Of a stretch of 34,861 nucleotides of DNA, positions 8,131 to 16,551 are shown piece after piece. Position numbers and translations under genes: made by a program. The stretch is from JBLHKW01 sp047618565 (GTDB lineage: Bacteria > Planctomycetota > UBA1135 > GCA-002686595). Every line of letters begins with the position of its first letter. Position 1 is the stretch's first letter. The notes beneath the pieces were generated by a model, which worked only from the letters and a program-made list of their open reading frames with translations, did not search any database and was not told the origin of the DNA. The stretch spans positions 1 to 34,861 of the forward strand of contig JBLHKW010000039.1 of assembly GCA_047618565.1 (NCBI GenBank), written 5' to 3'.

Positions 8131-9132
8131 CTAGGCGCTCTCTGCTCGAAGCGCGAGGTTGGCCTCGAAGATGGTCGTCAACATGCCCCTCTTCTGTTCT
8201 GCGTTGCCGTCATCGTCCGTCAGCCCCTGCACCGAGTCGTAGATCGATGCCACGCCGCCATCGACGCTCTTCATGGCGGCCACCTTCCGGAGCTTCTCCT
8301 CGGTACTGCTGAGGTGCCCGGTCAGTTTCTTGATGCGACGTTCAAGCTTGTCGATCTGCGTACGCTGTTCGGCGAACTGCCGCACAGTCGAAGATTCCTG
8401 CAGGCGCCCGAGTTCCGCGGCGACGAGGTCGATCACGCCCTTCTTGAGGCGCAGCACGCCCGGCGACTGCTCCTCCTCGGCGGTGAAGACCTCCAGCACG
8501 GAGTCCATCAGCTCGGCGCTCCAGCGCTCCTCGAAGGCGACGTCGCCGTCCTCGATCGCTTGCTGCTGGGCCTCGATCTCGCGGATCTGTGTGTCGAGTT
8601 CTTCGCGCAGGCTGTCGAGTTCGTCCTCGACATCTTTCCATTGCACGCAGCGGTCGCCGCCAGCGGTCTGGGCCAGGTTCAGGCCGGTCTCGGCCTCCTG
8701 AAGCAGAAGCTCGAAGCTGGTCGGGTCCTGGTGCATGTTGTGCCCCAGTCCGATGCTGATCGTGATGCCCTGCTCCGCGCCGGGGATCGGTACCTCGAGC
8801 GCGCGCACGCGCGCCACGAGCACCTCTGCCAGGTCGTAGACCACCTGCGGGTCCTTGTGCGGGAAGACCGCGACGATGACGGACTCTTTGGTCAAGCCGA
8901 GGCCACGCACATCGTTCGCCATGGTGAGCCCCTTCAGCTGCCTGAAGAGCTCCGGCATGATCTGGCGCACCGGGCCTTGCTCGCCCTCATCCGTGAACCC
9001 GTCGAGCCCGAGCATCAGGCACGTGATCGGATAGTCGTGCTGCAGGGCACGATCCACCTCGAGCCGCATCAGATGCAGCATCTGAGATACGGAGAGCGCT
9101 TGCGGCTTTGAATTGACGGTGGTCTGGGACAT
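8131..9132 (-). CDS. Degenerate GGDEF-fold protein with C-terminal coiled coil
   Basis: The product is 333 aa from the ATG at 9132. Residues 20-165 follow the GGDEF fold: ITCLMLGLDGF where the metal-binding strand lies, DLAEVLVARVRAL, then the late strand ITISIGLG and an AETGLNLAQTAGGDRCVQW ending like A-L-Y-x-A-K-x-x-G-R-N-x-V. At the active turn the catalytic signature is replaced by L-G-L-T-K-E-S (78-84), so c-di-GMP synthesis is very unlikely. Residues 166-195 and 250-285 are strongly heptad-like coiled coils. No membrane segment is present. It lies directly upstream of the MamK-like gene and is probably its partner, as adaptor, nucleotide sensor or filament regulator. That role is inference from position and domain type. 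Confidence 0.75.
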   Translation of the reverse strand: MSQTTVNSKPQALSVSQMLHLMRLEVDRALQHDYPITCLMLGLDGFTDEGEQGPVRQIMPELFRQLKGLTMANDVRGLGLTKESVIVAVFPHKDPQVVYDLAEVLVARVRALEVPIPGAEQGITISIGLGHNMHQDPTSFELLLQEAETGLNLAQTAGGDRCVQWKDVEDELDSLREELDTQIREIEAQQQAIEDGDVAFEERWSAELMDSVLEVFTAEEEQSPGVLRLKKGVIDLVAAELGRLQESSTVRQFAEQRTQIDKLERRIKKLTGHLSSTEEKLRKVAAMKSVDGGVASIYDSVQGLTDDDGNAEQKRGMLTTIFEANLALRAESA

Positions 9133-9432
9133 GCGGTCGGCTTCTGGAGTCGGGGCGCAACACCCCCAGCGCTCTGGTGACGGCGGTCCCGATCGAGGGG
9201 GCGCTTCCCGGCTATGGGCTCGTTTGCCGGTGCTGACCCTCTGACTCAGCCCTGCCCGTCGGCTGCCCAGAATGGGGATCTTTAGCTCAGCCCTGAAACC
9301 AGGGGATTTCTGGGCGAAACTCTGCACGAAAGCCCGGCCCCGCTGGCCGCGCCAGATGCCAATCCAGGCTCGGGAGGTACTTCGCCAGAATGGTGGTTGC
9401 CCCGCGCGCCGGTGCCCGTGACCCTCTCGGGA
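9133..9432. promoter_or_regulatory. Divergent intergenic region upstream of the GGDEF/actin pair and a methyltransferase
   Basis: The region has no gene. The 10-mer CTCAGCCCTG occurs twice, at 9245-9254 and 9286-9295, 41 bp apart. A CCCTG-AAAC-CAGGG hairpin sits at 9291-9304. These could be regulator sites, but no promoter hexamers are convincing. Confidence 0.35.
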
Positions 9433-10161
9433 ATGCCAGCCCACGCCCACGATAGACGTCCTTTCGACGAGCAGGCCGTCGTGTCGACCTACGAGGACTG
9501 GTACGCAACCGGCTTCGGGGCCCTGGCGGATGAGCTGGAGCTGGACCTGCTCGACAGGTTGCTGCGCGGCCTCCCGCGCGGGTCCTCGATCCTGGAGGTG
9601 GGCTGTGGCACCGGCCATTTCGGCGCGGCCCTGGGGGCCCGAGGCTACGAGGTCAGTGGCGTGGACCTTGCTGGAGCCATGCTCCAGCGGGCCCGCACGC
9701 GCTTCCCGGTGGCCCTGGCGGACGCCGCTCAGCTGCCCTTCGCCGGGGCCAGCTTCGACGCGGTGGTCCTGATCGCGGTCCTGGACTTCGTGCCGGACCC
9801 CCTCGCGGTGCTGCGCGAAGCGCAGCGCGTCGCCCGTGGCAACGTCGTCGTCCTCGCTCTCGTCTCGCATTCGCTGCTGGCCGTGCGCCGACGGGTCTCC
9901 GCACGGCGCGGTCACGCCATCTTTTCGACCGCGCGCTTCTACTCGCGCCGCCGGCTCCTGGGCGATGCACGCCGAGCCCTGGCCCCGGACTGCGACATGC
10001 GCGTGGCGGAAACGCATCAGATTCTCGTCCTGCCACCGTCGATCGCAGGCCGCCTGCCGGCCCTGGAACGCTGGCTATCGAGGCGAGACCTGCCCTGCGG
10101 AGGCATCCTCGGCTTTCGCCTGGAAGCCGGTTCCGGGCCACAGATCGACGACGTTTCCTGA
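9433..10161 (+). CDS. Class I SAM-dependent methyltransferase
   Basis: The product is 242 aa. The Rossmann core is clear: motif I ILEVGCGTGHFG (53-64), acidic end of strand 2 at VDLAG, then ADAAQLPFAGASFDAVV and a V-L-D-F-V-P-D-P segment, which is the Methyltransf_11 pattern. The substrate is unknown. The C-terminal third contains several Arg-rich stretches and ends without a second domain. The start is uncertain: the ATG at 9433 gives a family-like N-terminus, while an in-frame TTG at 9397 lies 19 bases after a GGGAGG. The gene is on the same strand as glnS, 93 bp upstream of it. Confidence 0.8.
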   Translation: MPAHAHDRRPFDEQAVVSTYEDWYATGFGALADELELDLLDRLLRGLPRGSSILEVGCGTGHFGAALGARGYEVSGVDLAGAMLQRARTRFPVALADAAQLPFAGASFDAVVLIAVLDFVPDPLAVLREAQRVARGNVVVLALVSHSLLAVRRRVSARRGHAIFSTARFYSRRRLLGDARRALAPDCDMRVAETHQILVLPPSIAGRLPALERWLSRRDLPCGGILGFRLEAGSGPQIDDVS

Positions 10162-10254
10162 GCCTCCGCGCCAGGGCCCCGGATACCATGCCGAGCGCGC
10201 GGTCGACTCCCCGAGCGACCCCAGACAGCACCCCCCTACCTGCCCGAGGGCACC

Positions 10255-11982
<1,728 letters not shown>

Positions 11983-11994
11983 GCATCTCGGCGG

Positions 11995-12013
11995 CTCGGC
12001 GGTCAACGCCGGG
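11995..12013. terminator. Possible hairpin terminator after glnS
   Basis: CTCGGCG and CGCCGGG can pair (one G-U wobble) around the loop GTCAA, between the convergent ends of glnS and the broken small gene. There is no U-tract. Confidence 0.3.
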
Positions 12014-12018
12014 GAGCG

Positions 12019-12367
12019 TCACTCGTCATCGGGCAGCGCATTCGGATCGCGGCCCTGCTTGATCAAGGTCATGCGTTCCTCGTGACGGTGCGACAGGCGC
12101 ATGAGCTGGACGACCGTACTCCCGGTGATCGCGACGATGGCTAGCAGCCCGCCCTAAAAACTCCCTACTCGACTTTGCCCTCTCCGCCGCCGCTGCGTCG
12201 TGCTCGTCGAGCCGTGCTCAGCGGCCCTACAGGGCCGCCTCCGCCGTCTCGACTTCGCACTCCTTGCTGCGACGAAGATGGCTTCGTCTCGCTACGGGAC
12301 TTTTTCAACGGGCTGCTAGCCATGCGTACCAGGGTAGGCGGTTCAGGAATTGAACGATCGGATCCAT
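12019..12367 (-). pseudogene. Small single-pass membrane protein gene interrupted by a MITE-like insertion
   Basis: Reading from the ATG at 12367 (GGAG six bases upstream, 18 bp after the pirin stop) gives MDPIVQFLNRLPWYAW and then enters the inserted element, meeting a TGA at 12307-12305 after 20 residues. Beyond the element the same frame resumes as IVAITGSTVVQLMRL, then SHRHEERMTLIKQGRDPN and a stop at 12021-12019. Removing 175 bp with one CTAG copy joins the two parts in frame as a 57-residue protein. That protein has one membrane helix (about 11-33) and a charged cytoplasmic tail of the R-H-x-E-R-M-x-L-I-x-x-G-x-D-P kind common in small bacterial membrane proteins. Its function is unknown. 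It was probably cotranscribed with pirin. Confidence 0.75.
12139..12321. mobile_element. MITE-like non-autonomous element with CTAG/TA target duplication
   Basis: The ends 12139-12151 and 12309-12321 are perfect 13-bp inverted copies (GGCTAGCAGCCCG). Similarity continues inward with a short gap as A5-tract plus GTCCC-like sequence. The centre is a near-perfect palindrome, GCGGCCCT-AC-AGGGCCGC (12221-12238), so the whole unit can fold into one long imperfect hairpin. A side hairpin, GACGAAG/CTTCGTC, lies in the right half. No transposase is encoded. CTAG flanks both sides (12141-12144 and 12316-12319), and the repeat distance of 175 bp is exactly what must be removed to restore the host gene, which supports transposition. 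A TA target would suit IS630/Tc1-type enzymes, but that is inference. Confidence 0.8.
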
Positions 12368-12385
12368 GGGGATCTCCGGCATGGG

Positions 12386-13084
12386 TCAGGGTAGGTCGAA
12401 GAGCACGAGTTCGGCATCCTTGCGCCCCTCGAACTTGAGCATCGGCTCGTTACGGATTGCAGCTCCATCGCCCTGCGACAGGAAATGGCCGTTGAGCACG
12501 ACCTCGCCGCGCGCCACGTGCAACCAGCCGGTGCGCCCTTCGGGAGGATGGAACTCGATGACGGACTCGGGAGCGAGCGTCCCCACGTGCAGGCAAACGT
12601 CCTGCCCGATCACCAATGAGTCCTGTGCACCGTCGGGCGAAACCACCAGGCGCAACCGGTCTTGTCGCTCGGCTTCGGAGAACTTGCGCTGGTCGTAGCG
12701 CGGCGGAGTGCCTTGCTCCGCGGGCAGCACCCACATCTGGAGCAGGTGCAGGTAACTCGTCTCGGAGCCGTTGGCCTCGCTGTGGGTGATCCCGGTGCCC
12801 GCCGACATGAGCTGCACCTCGCCCGGCCTGATCTGGGATCCGTTCCCGAGGCCGTCCTCATGCTCGAGCACGCCCTCGAGGACATAGGTAATGATCTCCA
12901 TGTCCTTGTGACCGTGCTTCGGAAAGCCCTGACCCGGTTGGACCAGATCCTGGTTGAGCACGCGCAGCTTGCTGAATCCCATGAAGTCGGGATCGTGATA
13001 GCTGGCGAAGGAGAACGTGTAATGGGCATCGATCCAACCCAGGTTGGCGTGCCCACGGCTCTGTGATCTGCGTACCTGGATCAT
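12386..13084 (-). CDS. Pirin-family bicupin protein
   Basis: The product is 232 aa, the normal pirin/YhhW length. The N-terminal cupin carries the metal ligands: FPKHGHKDMEIITYVLEG (His-x-His) and MSAGTGITHSEAN (His and Glu). The C-terminal cupin follows, with HVGTLAPESVIEF and WLHVARGEVVLNG. Pirins bind iron; some have quercetin 2,3-dioxygenase activity and others regulate transcription or pyruvate metabolism, and the sequence does not separate these. The ATG at 13084 has GAGAG about 5 nt upstream; longer in-frame extensions upstream read as antisense of the kinase gene and were rejected. The small membrane-protein gene follows after 18 bp. Confidence 0.92.
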   Translation of the reverse strand: MIQVRRSQSRGHANLGWIDAHYTFSFASYHDPDFMGFSKLRVLNQDLVQPGQGFPKHGHKDMEIITYVLEGVLEHEDGLGNGSQIRPGEVQLMSAGTGITHSEANGSETSYLHLLQMWVLPAEQGTPPRYDQRKFSEAERQDRLRLVVSPDGAQDSLVIGQDVCLHVGTLAPESVIEFHPPEGRTGWLHVARGEVVLNGHFLSQGDGAAIRNEPMLKFEGRKDAELVLFDLP

Positions 13085-13309
13085 CGTGCTCTCGATCGAC
13101 GGCTGGTGGCGCCCCTGCCCGACGGGTGAGGCTGCGCGCTGGCGCCCGGATAACGAAGGGATACCGCCTGCCGCGGTCCGACGCAAGCTCCCGCGCACAT
13201 GGCTCGGCAAGCTGCCTGGAATCCGGTATCCTCTCCCCAGCCTCGCGATTGCGGTATGTGTCTGCCGACCGGCAGATCTCGGTGCCTGCAGCCTCAAGCG
13301 GGTCACACC

Positions 13310-15010
13310 ATGACCGAGCCCACCCTGGAACCGCTGCCCGTCGCCGAGCCCCATCCGGAGAGCCCACTCGAAGAGCGCCTGCGCGACACCTTCATCGAGA
13401 TCAGCCGACGCTTGTGCACCGACCGACCCAGCGTCGACATCTTCGCCGGAGAGCTCGTCAGCCGGCTGGCCAATGCCGCAGAGCTGTCCGAGGTCGGCAT
13501 CTGGCTGCTTGACCGGGATGGCGAGCGCGCGCACCGGGAGCTGCGTTTCTCGAACTCGAAGATAGGGACCGCGAACAAGAGCGCACGCCATGAGTCCCCT
13601 CTGACGCTCGGCCCGAACGCCGTGTCCCTGGCAACCCCAACCCTGTTCGCCTGGGCGGAGGGCGCGGCACAGTCGGATGACGAGGGCGCCACGAGCACCT
13701 TCGCAGTGCCGATCCACTCGGGCCAAACGCCTATCGGATTCCTGATGCTCGAGCAGGCCCGGCCAACCCCATGGTCCGCTCTGGCGAGCCGCTGGATCTA
13801 TGAGATCGCAGGACTCGTCGGCGCTTGCCAGCATGGCGAAGCGCTGGCCAGGCCGAACCGAGAAGCGCGCCAGGCGCGCAGGCGCGCGCGACTCGGGCTG
13901 ATGGCTGGCGGCATCGCCCACGACCTGAACAACCTGCTGGTGGGCATCAACGGTGGCCTCGAACTGGCCTTCCAGGTGGTCAGTGCGGATTCGGCCCTGC
14001 ACGGAGATCTCGAGCTCATCGAACGCTCCGCCAAGCGGGCCCTGGGCCTGAGCGACTCGCTGGTCGCGTTCGCCGGCGGACGCCAGACCCCGCTCGAAGA
14101 AGTTGTGCTCAACGACCTCGTGCTCGAAGCCGCGCGCGACACGGCCGCCGGGGCCCCATCCTGCGAGCTGCGTTTCGAACTCCATCAGGCCCTACCCGAT
14201 CTCCAGTCCGACCCACTTCAGTTGCGCCAGATCGTAGCGAGCCTCGTCTCGAACGCCGCAAATGCCCTGGGCGAGTCCTCTGAAGCGGTCATCGTGCGCA
14301 CCGGAATCGTCGATGCGACGGCGATTGAAGGGGGCGACGATTGGGTACTCCGGCCGACAGGCAGCGCAGCCAGCTATCAGTTCGTCGAGGTACAGGACCA
14401 GGGGCACGGCATTCCGCGCCGCCTGCGCGAACGCGTATTCGAGCCCTTCTTCAGCACCCGCAATGGCGCCAGGGGCGTGGGACTCGCGGTTGCACTGGGC
14501 CTCGTGGAAGGTCGAAAGGGCGCCATCCATCTGCGCTCCAACCCGGAGGACGGCACCACGGTGCGCGTCCTGCTACCGGTTTCGACACCGGGGGTCCAAT
14601 CGCCGGAGGATCCCGCCTCGAACGCTACATCCGGGGCAGTCGTGCTGGTGGTCGACGACGACCTCTCGGTACTCGCAACGGTCACGCGCATGCTCCGCGC
14701 CAACGGGCACCACGTATTGACCGCGTCGAGCGGAATCGAAGCCCTCGAACTCTTCGAGCGCCGGGAGTTCTCGGTCGATGCGGTACTCATCGATGTCGAG
14801 ATGCCCGGAATCGATGGCATCGAGACACTCACACGGATACGGCGCATCGATCCCGACGTGCGCGCCGTGCTGATCAGTGGCTACTCCCCTCGCATCGACA
14901 TGGGTTCAGAGGCCTCCGCCCCGTTCCTCCGCAAGCCGTTCACGGGAACGCAGCTGCTCGCCCTGATCCCGGTCCAGCGCTCCGAAAACGCGCTGCAGGG
15001 CGGGTCCTGA
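13310..15010 (+). CDS. Hybrid sensor histidine kinase (GAF-HisKA-HATPase-REC)
   Basis: The product is a 566-aa soluble protein. Residues 25-175 look like a GAF sensor domain (VGIWLLDRDGERAHRELRF, FAVPIHSGQTPIGFLMLE). The H-box is GGIAHDLNNLLVGI with phospho-acceptor His204. The ATPase domain has the N-box LVSNAANAL (Asn315), VQDQGHGIP and FEPFFSTRNGARGVGLAVALG. Residues 443-555 are a receiver domain with an acidic pocket VVDDD, phospho-acceptor Asp495 in LIDVEMPG and Lys542 in FLRKPF. No membrane helix is present, so it senses a cytoplasmic cue. No separate response regulator lies nearby. It is divergent from pirin across a 225-bp region. Confidence 0.9.
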   Translation: MTEPTLEPLPVAEPHPESPLEERLRDTFIEISRRLCTDRPSVDIFAGELVSRLANAAELSEVGIWLLDRDGERAHRELRFSNSKIGTANKSARHESPLTLGPNAVSLATPTLFAWAEGAAQSDDEGATSTFAVPIHSGQTPIGFLMLEQARPTPWSALASRWIYEIAGLVGACQHGEALARPNREARQARRRARLGLMAGGIAHDLNNLLVGINGGLELAFQVVSADSALHGDLELIERSAKRALGLSDSLVAFAGGRQTPLEEVVLNDLVLEAARDTAAGAPSCELRFELHQALPDLQSDPLQLRQIVASLVSNAANALGESSEAVIVRTGIVDATAIEGGDDWVLRPTGSAASYQFVEVQDQGHGIPRRLRERVFEPFFSTRNGARGVGLAVALGLVEGRKGAIHLRSNPEDGTTVRVLLPVSTPGVQSPEDPASNATSGAVVLVVDDDLSVLATVTRMLRANGHHVLTASSGIEALELFERREFSVDAVLIDVEMPGIDGIETLTRIRRIDPDVRAVLISGYSPRIDMGSEASAPFLRKPFTGTQLLALIPVQRSENALQGGS

Positions 15011-15145
15011 CGATTTCCGGCTCTTCCGCTGAAACCAGCGGCCAACACCGACGGTCCTCGATATGTGGAGAGTGCCAGGATCGGGGGGGCCGCGGCAGCC
15101 GACCCTTCCGATCCTCCTTTCCCATCGAAGGCTATGCTGGGGTCC

Positions 15146-15619
15146 ATGCCCATCCAGAACACCGAGATCGCCTCGATCCTCGAAGACACCGGTCAGCTAC
15201 TCGGACTCGACGAGGCCAGCCCCTTCCGGATCCGCGCCTACAAGAACGCGGCCGACACCGTGCGCTACCTCAAGTCGAGCCTGGCCGAGATGGTCGACGC
15301 AGGTGAAGACCTGACCCAGGTGAAGGACATCGGGCCGGCGATCGCCCAGAAGATCGAGGAGATCGTTCGCACGGGCCGTCTTGCGTACATGGACGAGTTG
15401 GCCAAGGGGCCGTCGGCGGGACTGCTCGCGCTGTTGCGAGTCCCGGGTCTGGGCCCCGGCCGCGTGCGCGTGCTGCGTGAGAAGCTCGGGGTCAGCTCGG
15501 TCGAGGCACTGCGGGCCGCGCTCGACGCCGGACAGGTTCGTGGAATCGCGGGTTTCGGGGACAGGACGGAGCAGACCTTGCGGGATAGCCTTGAGAAACT
15601 CACCGGCGATGGCACCTGA
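15146..15619 (+). CDS. Stand-alone PolX-type helix-hairpin-helix protein
   Basis: The product is 157 aa. The whole protein matches the N-terminal 8-kDa plus HhH part of family X DNA polymerases: IASILEDTGQLLGLDEASPF, then RIRAYKNAADTVRYL, the first HhH VKDIGPAIAQKIEEIV, the second HhH LLRVPGLGPGRVRVLREKLG, and a third at RGIAGFGDRTEQTL. The polymerase palm (G-S, D-x-D) and the PHP nuclease domain are absent, and no remnant of them follows the stop. It probably binds DNA ends or gaps without synthesis activity. The ATG at 15146 gives the family N-terminus; an ATG at 15134 and a GTG at 15065 are alternatives. Confidence 0.8.
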   Translation: MPIQNTEIASILEDTGQLLGLDEASPFRIRAYKNAADTVRYLKSSLAEMVDAGEDLTQVKDIGPAIAQKIEEIVRTGRLAYMDELAKGPSAGLLALLRVPGLGPGRVRVLREKLGVSSVEALRAALDAGQVRGIAGFGDRTEQTLRDSLEKLTGDGT

Positions 15620-15697
15620 AGAGATTCGGAGCGGTTCATGATGTAGGCTCTGCGAACTTCGGCACCCCGTCACTCACGCGACCCAGGCAAGGCAGCC

Positions 15698-16102
15698 ATG
15701 AATCTCCGGCCCACGCTTCTTCTGTCAGTTCTCCTCGCCTGGACCAGCGTCAGCTGCGTCTTCTCCAGGCAAGCCACCAATGAACCGATCGACCCGGCGC
15801 GGGTGGCGCAGCTCATGCCCGGCGAGACCAGCGCGCAAGCGGCCGTGGAGCTACTTGGAGCACCGACCGAGGTCGTCCAGCTCGGATACCGCACGGCCTA
15901 TCGCTACGACCGCTCGGTGACGAAGGACACGACCCTGTTCCTGGTCGTGCTGAACCTGCGCGGGTCCGACACACGCCAGGACAGGATCTGGCTCTTCTTC
16001 GACGAAGACGAGATCCTGACCCATACGAGCTCGACCTTTGCCGCAGAACGAGCACGCTACAAGCTGCCGTGGTCGAAACTGCACGAGCAACCGGGCGCAT
16101 GA
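15698..16102 (+). CDS. Small BamE-like lipoprotein A
   Basis: The product is 134 aa. A Leu-rich signal (LRPTLLLSVLLAW) ends at S-V-S-C, a loose lipobox. The mature part resembles BamE/SmpA: MPGETSAQAAVELLGAPTEV, then GYRTAYRYDR, then IWLFFDEDEILTHT. The fold is used for envelope protein assembly or as a small inhibitor-like module; the function here is unknown. It is translationally coupled to the next lipoprotein by an ATGA overlap, so the two products are probably made together and may interact. Confidence 0.7.
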   Translation: MNLRPTLLLSVLLAWTSVSCVFSRQATNEPIDPARVAQLMPGETSAQAAVELLGAPTEVVQLGYRTAYRYDRSVTKDTTLFLVVLNLRGSDTRQDRIWLFFDEDEILTHTSSTFAAERARYKLPWSKLHEQPGA

Positions 16103-16545
16103 CAGGCACGCTTCAGCGGAGCGCTGCCGCCTTGCTGACGGTTGTTTTGAGCGGCTGTGTGGCGGGAACGTACCAGCGCGTCAACATCAACGAGCCGCGC
16201 TCCGAGGTCGACGTCCAGCCACTGGTCGACGAGACCGCTGAATTGCAGCAGTGCCTCGATGCCCTCGGAGCCCCGGCCTTCGTCTGGCCCACGGCCGACG
16301 GCACGGCCATGGCGTACGCGCACACGCACCAGAAGGGTTGGGGAGTGCGAGCCTCGGTCCCGATCGGACGCGCGAGCGGCAGCCTCGCGGTCAACTCCGC
16401 GCTCGCGCAAGGCGATGCACTGGTCCTGTTCTTCGACCAGGATTGGCGCCTGCGCTTCCTGCGCCGCGGCAAGCTGGTCGATCTACTGCAAGCGCACCCG
16501 CAGCGTGTACAACCGGTTCCGCCACGGGAGCCTTCCGGCGAGTAG
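16099..16545 (+). CDS. Small BamE-like lipoprotein B
   Basis: The product is 148 aa from the ATG at 16099, which overlaps the stop of the preceding lipoprotein gene. The signal peptide ends in a good lipobox, VVLSGC (Cys near residue 20). The mature part has QCLDALGAPAFVWPTADGTAMAYAH, a central stretch that may form extra strands, then LVLFFDQDWRLRFLRRGKL, which is the same LG-x-P / Y-x-Y / LFFD pattern as its neighbour. It is convergent with the PQQ-domain gene six bases away. The role is unknown. Confidence 0.72.
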   Translation: MTGTLQRSAAALLTVVLSGCVAGTYQRVNINEPRSEVDVQPLVDETAELQQCLDALGAPAFVWPTADGTAMAYAHTHQKGWGVRASVPIGRASGSLAVNSALAQGDALVLFFDQDWRLRFLRRGKLVDLLQAHPQRVQPVPPREPSGE

Positions 16546-16551
16546 CGTCGG

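Noticed and set aside
8131..9132. Active diguanylate cyclase
   Set aside because: The catalytic GGDEF turn is replaced by L-G-L-T-K-E-S, so only the fold is kept.
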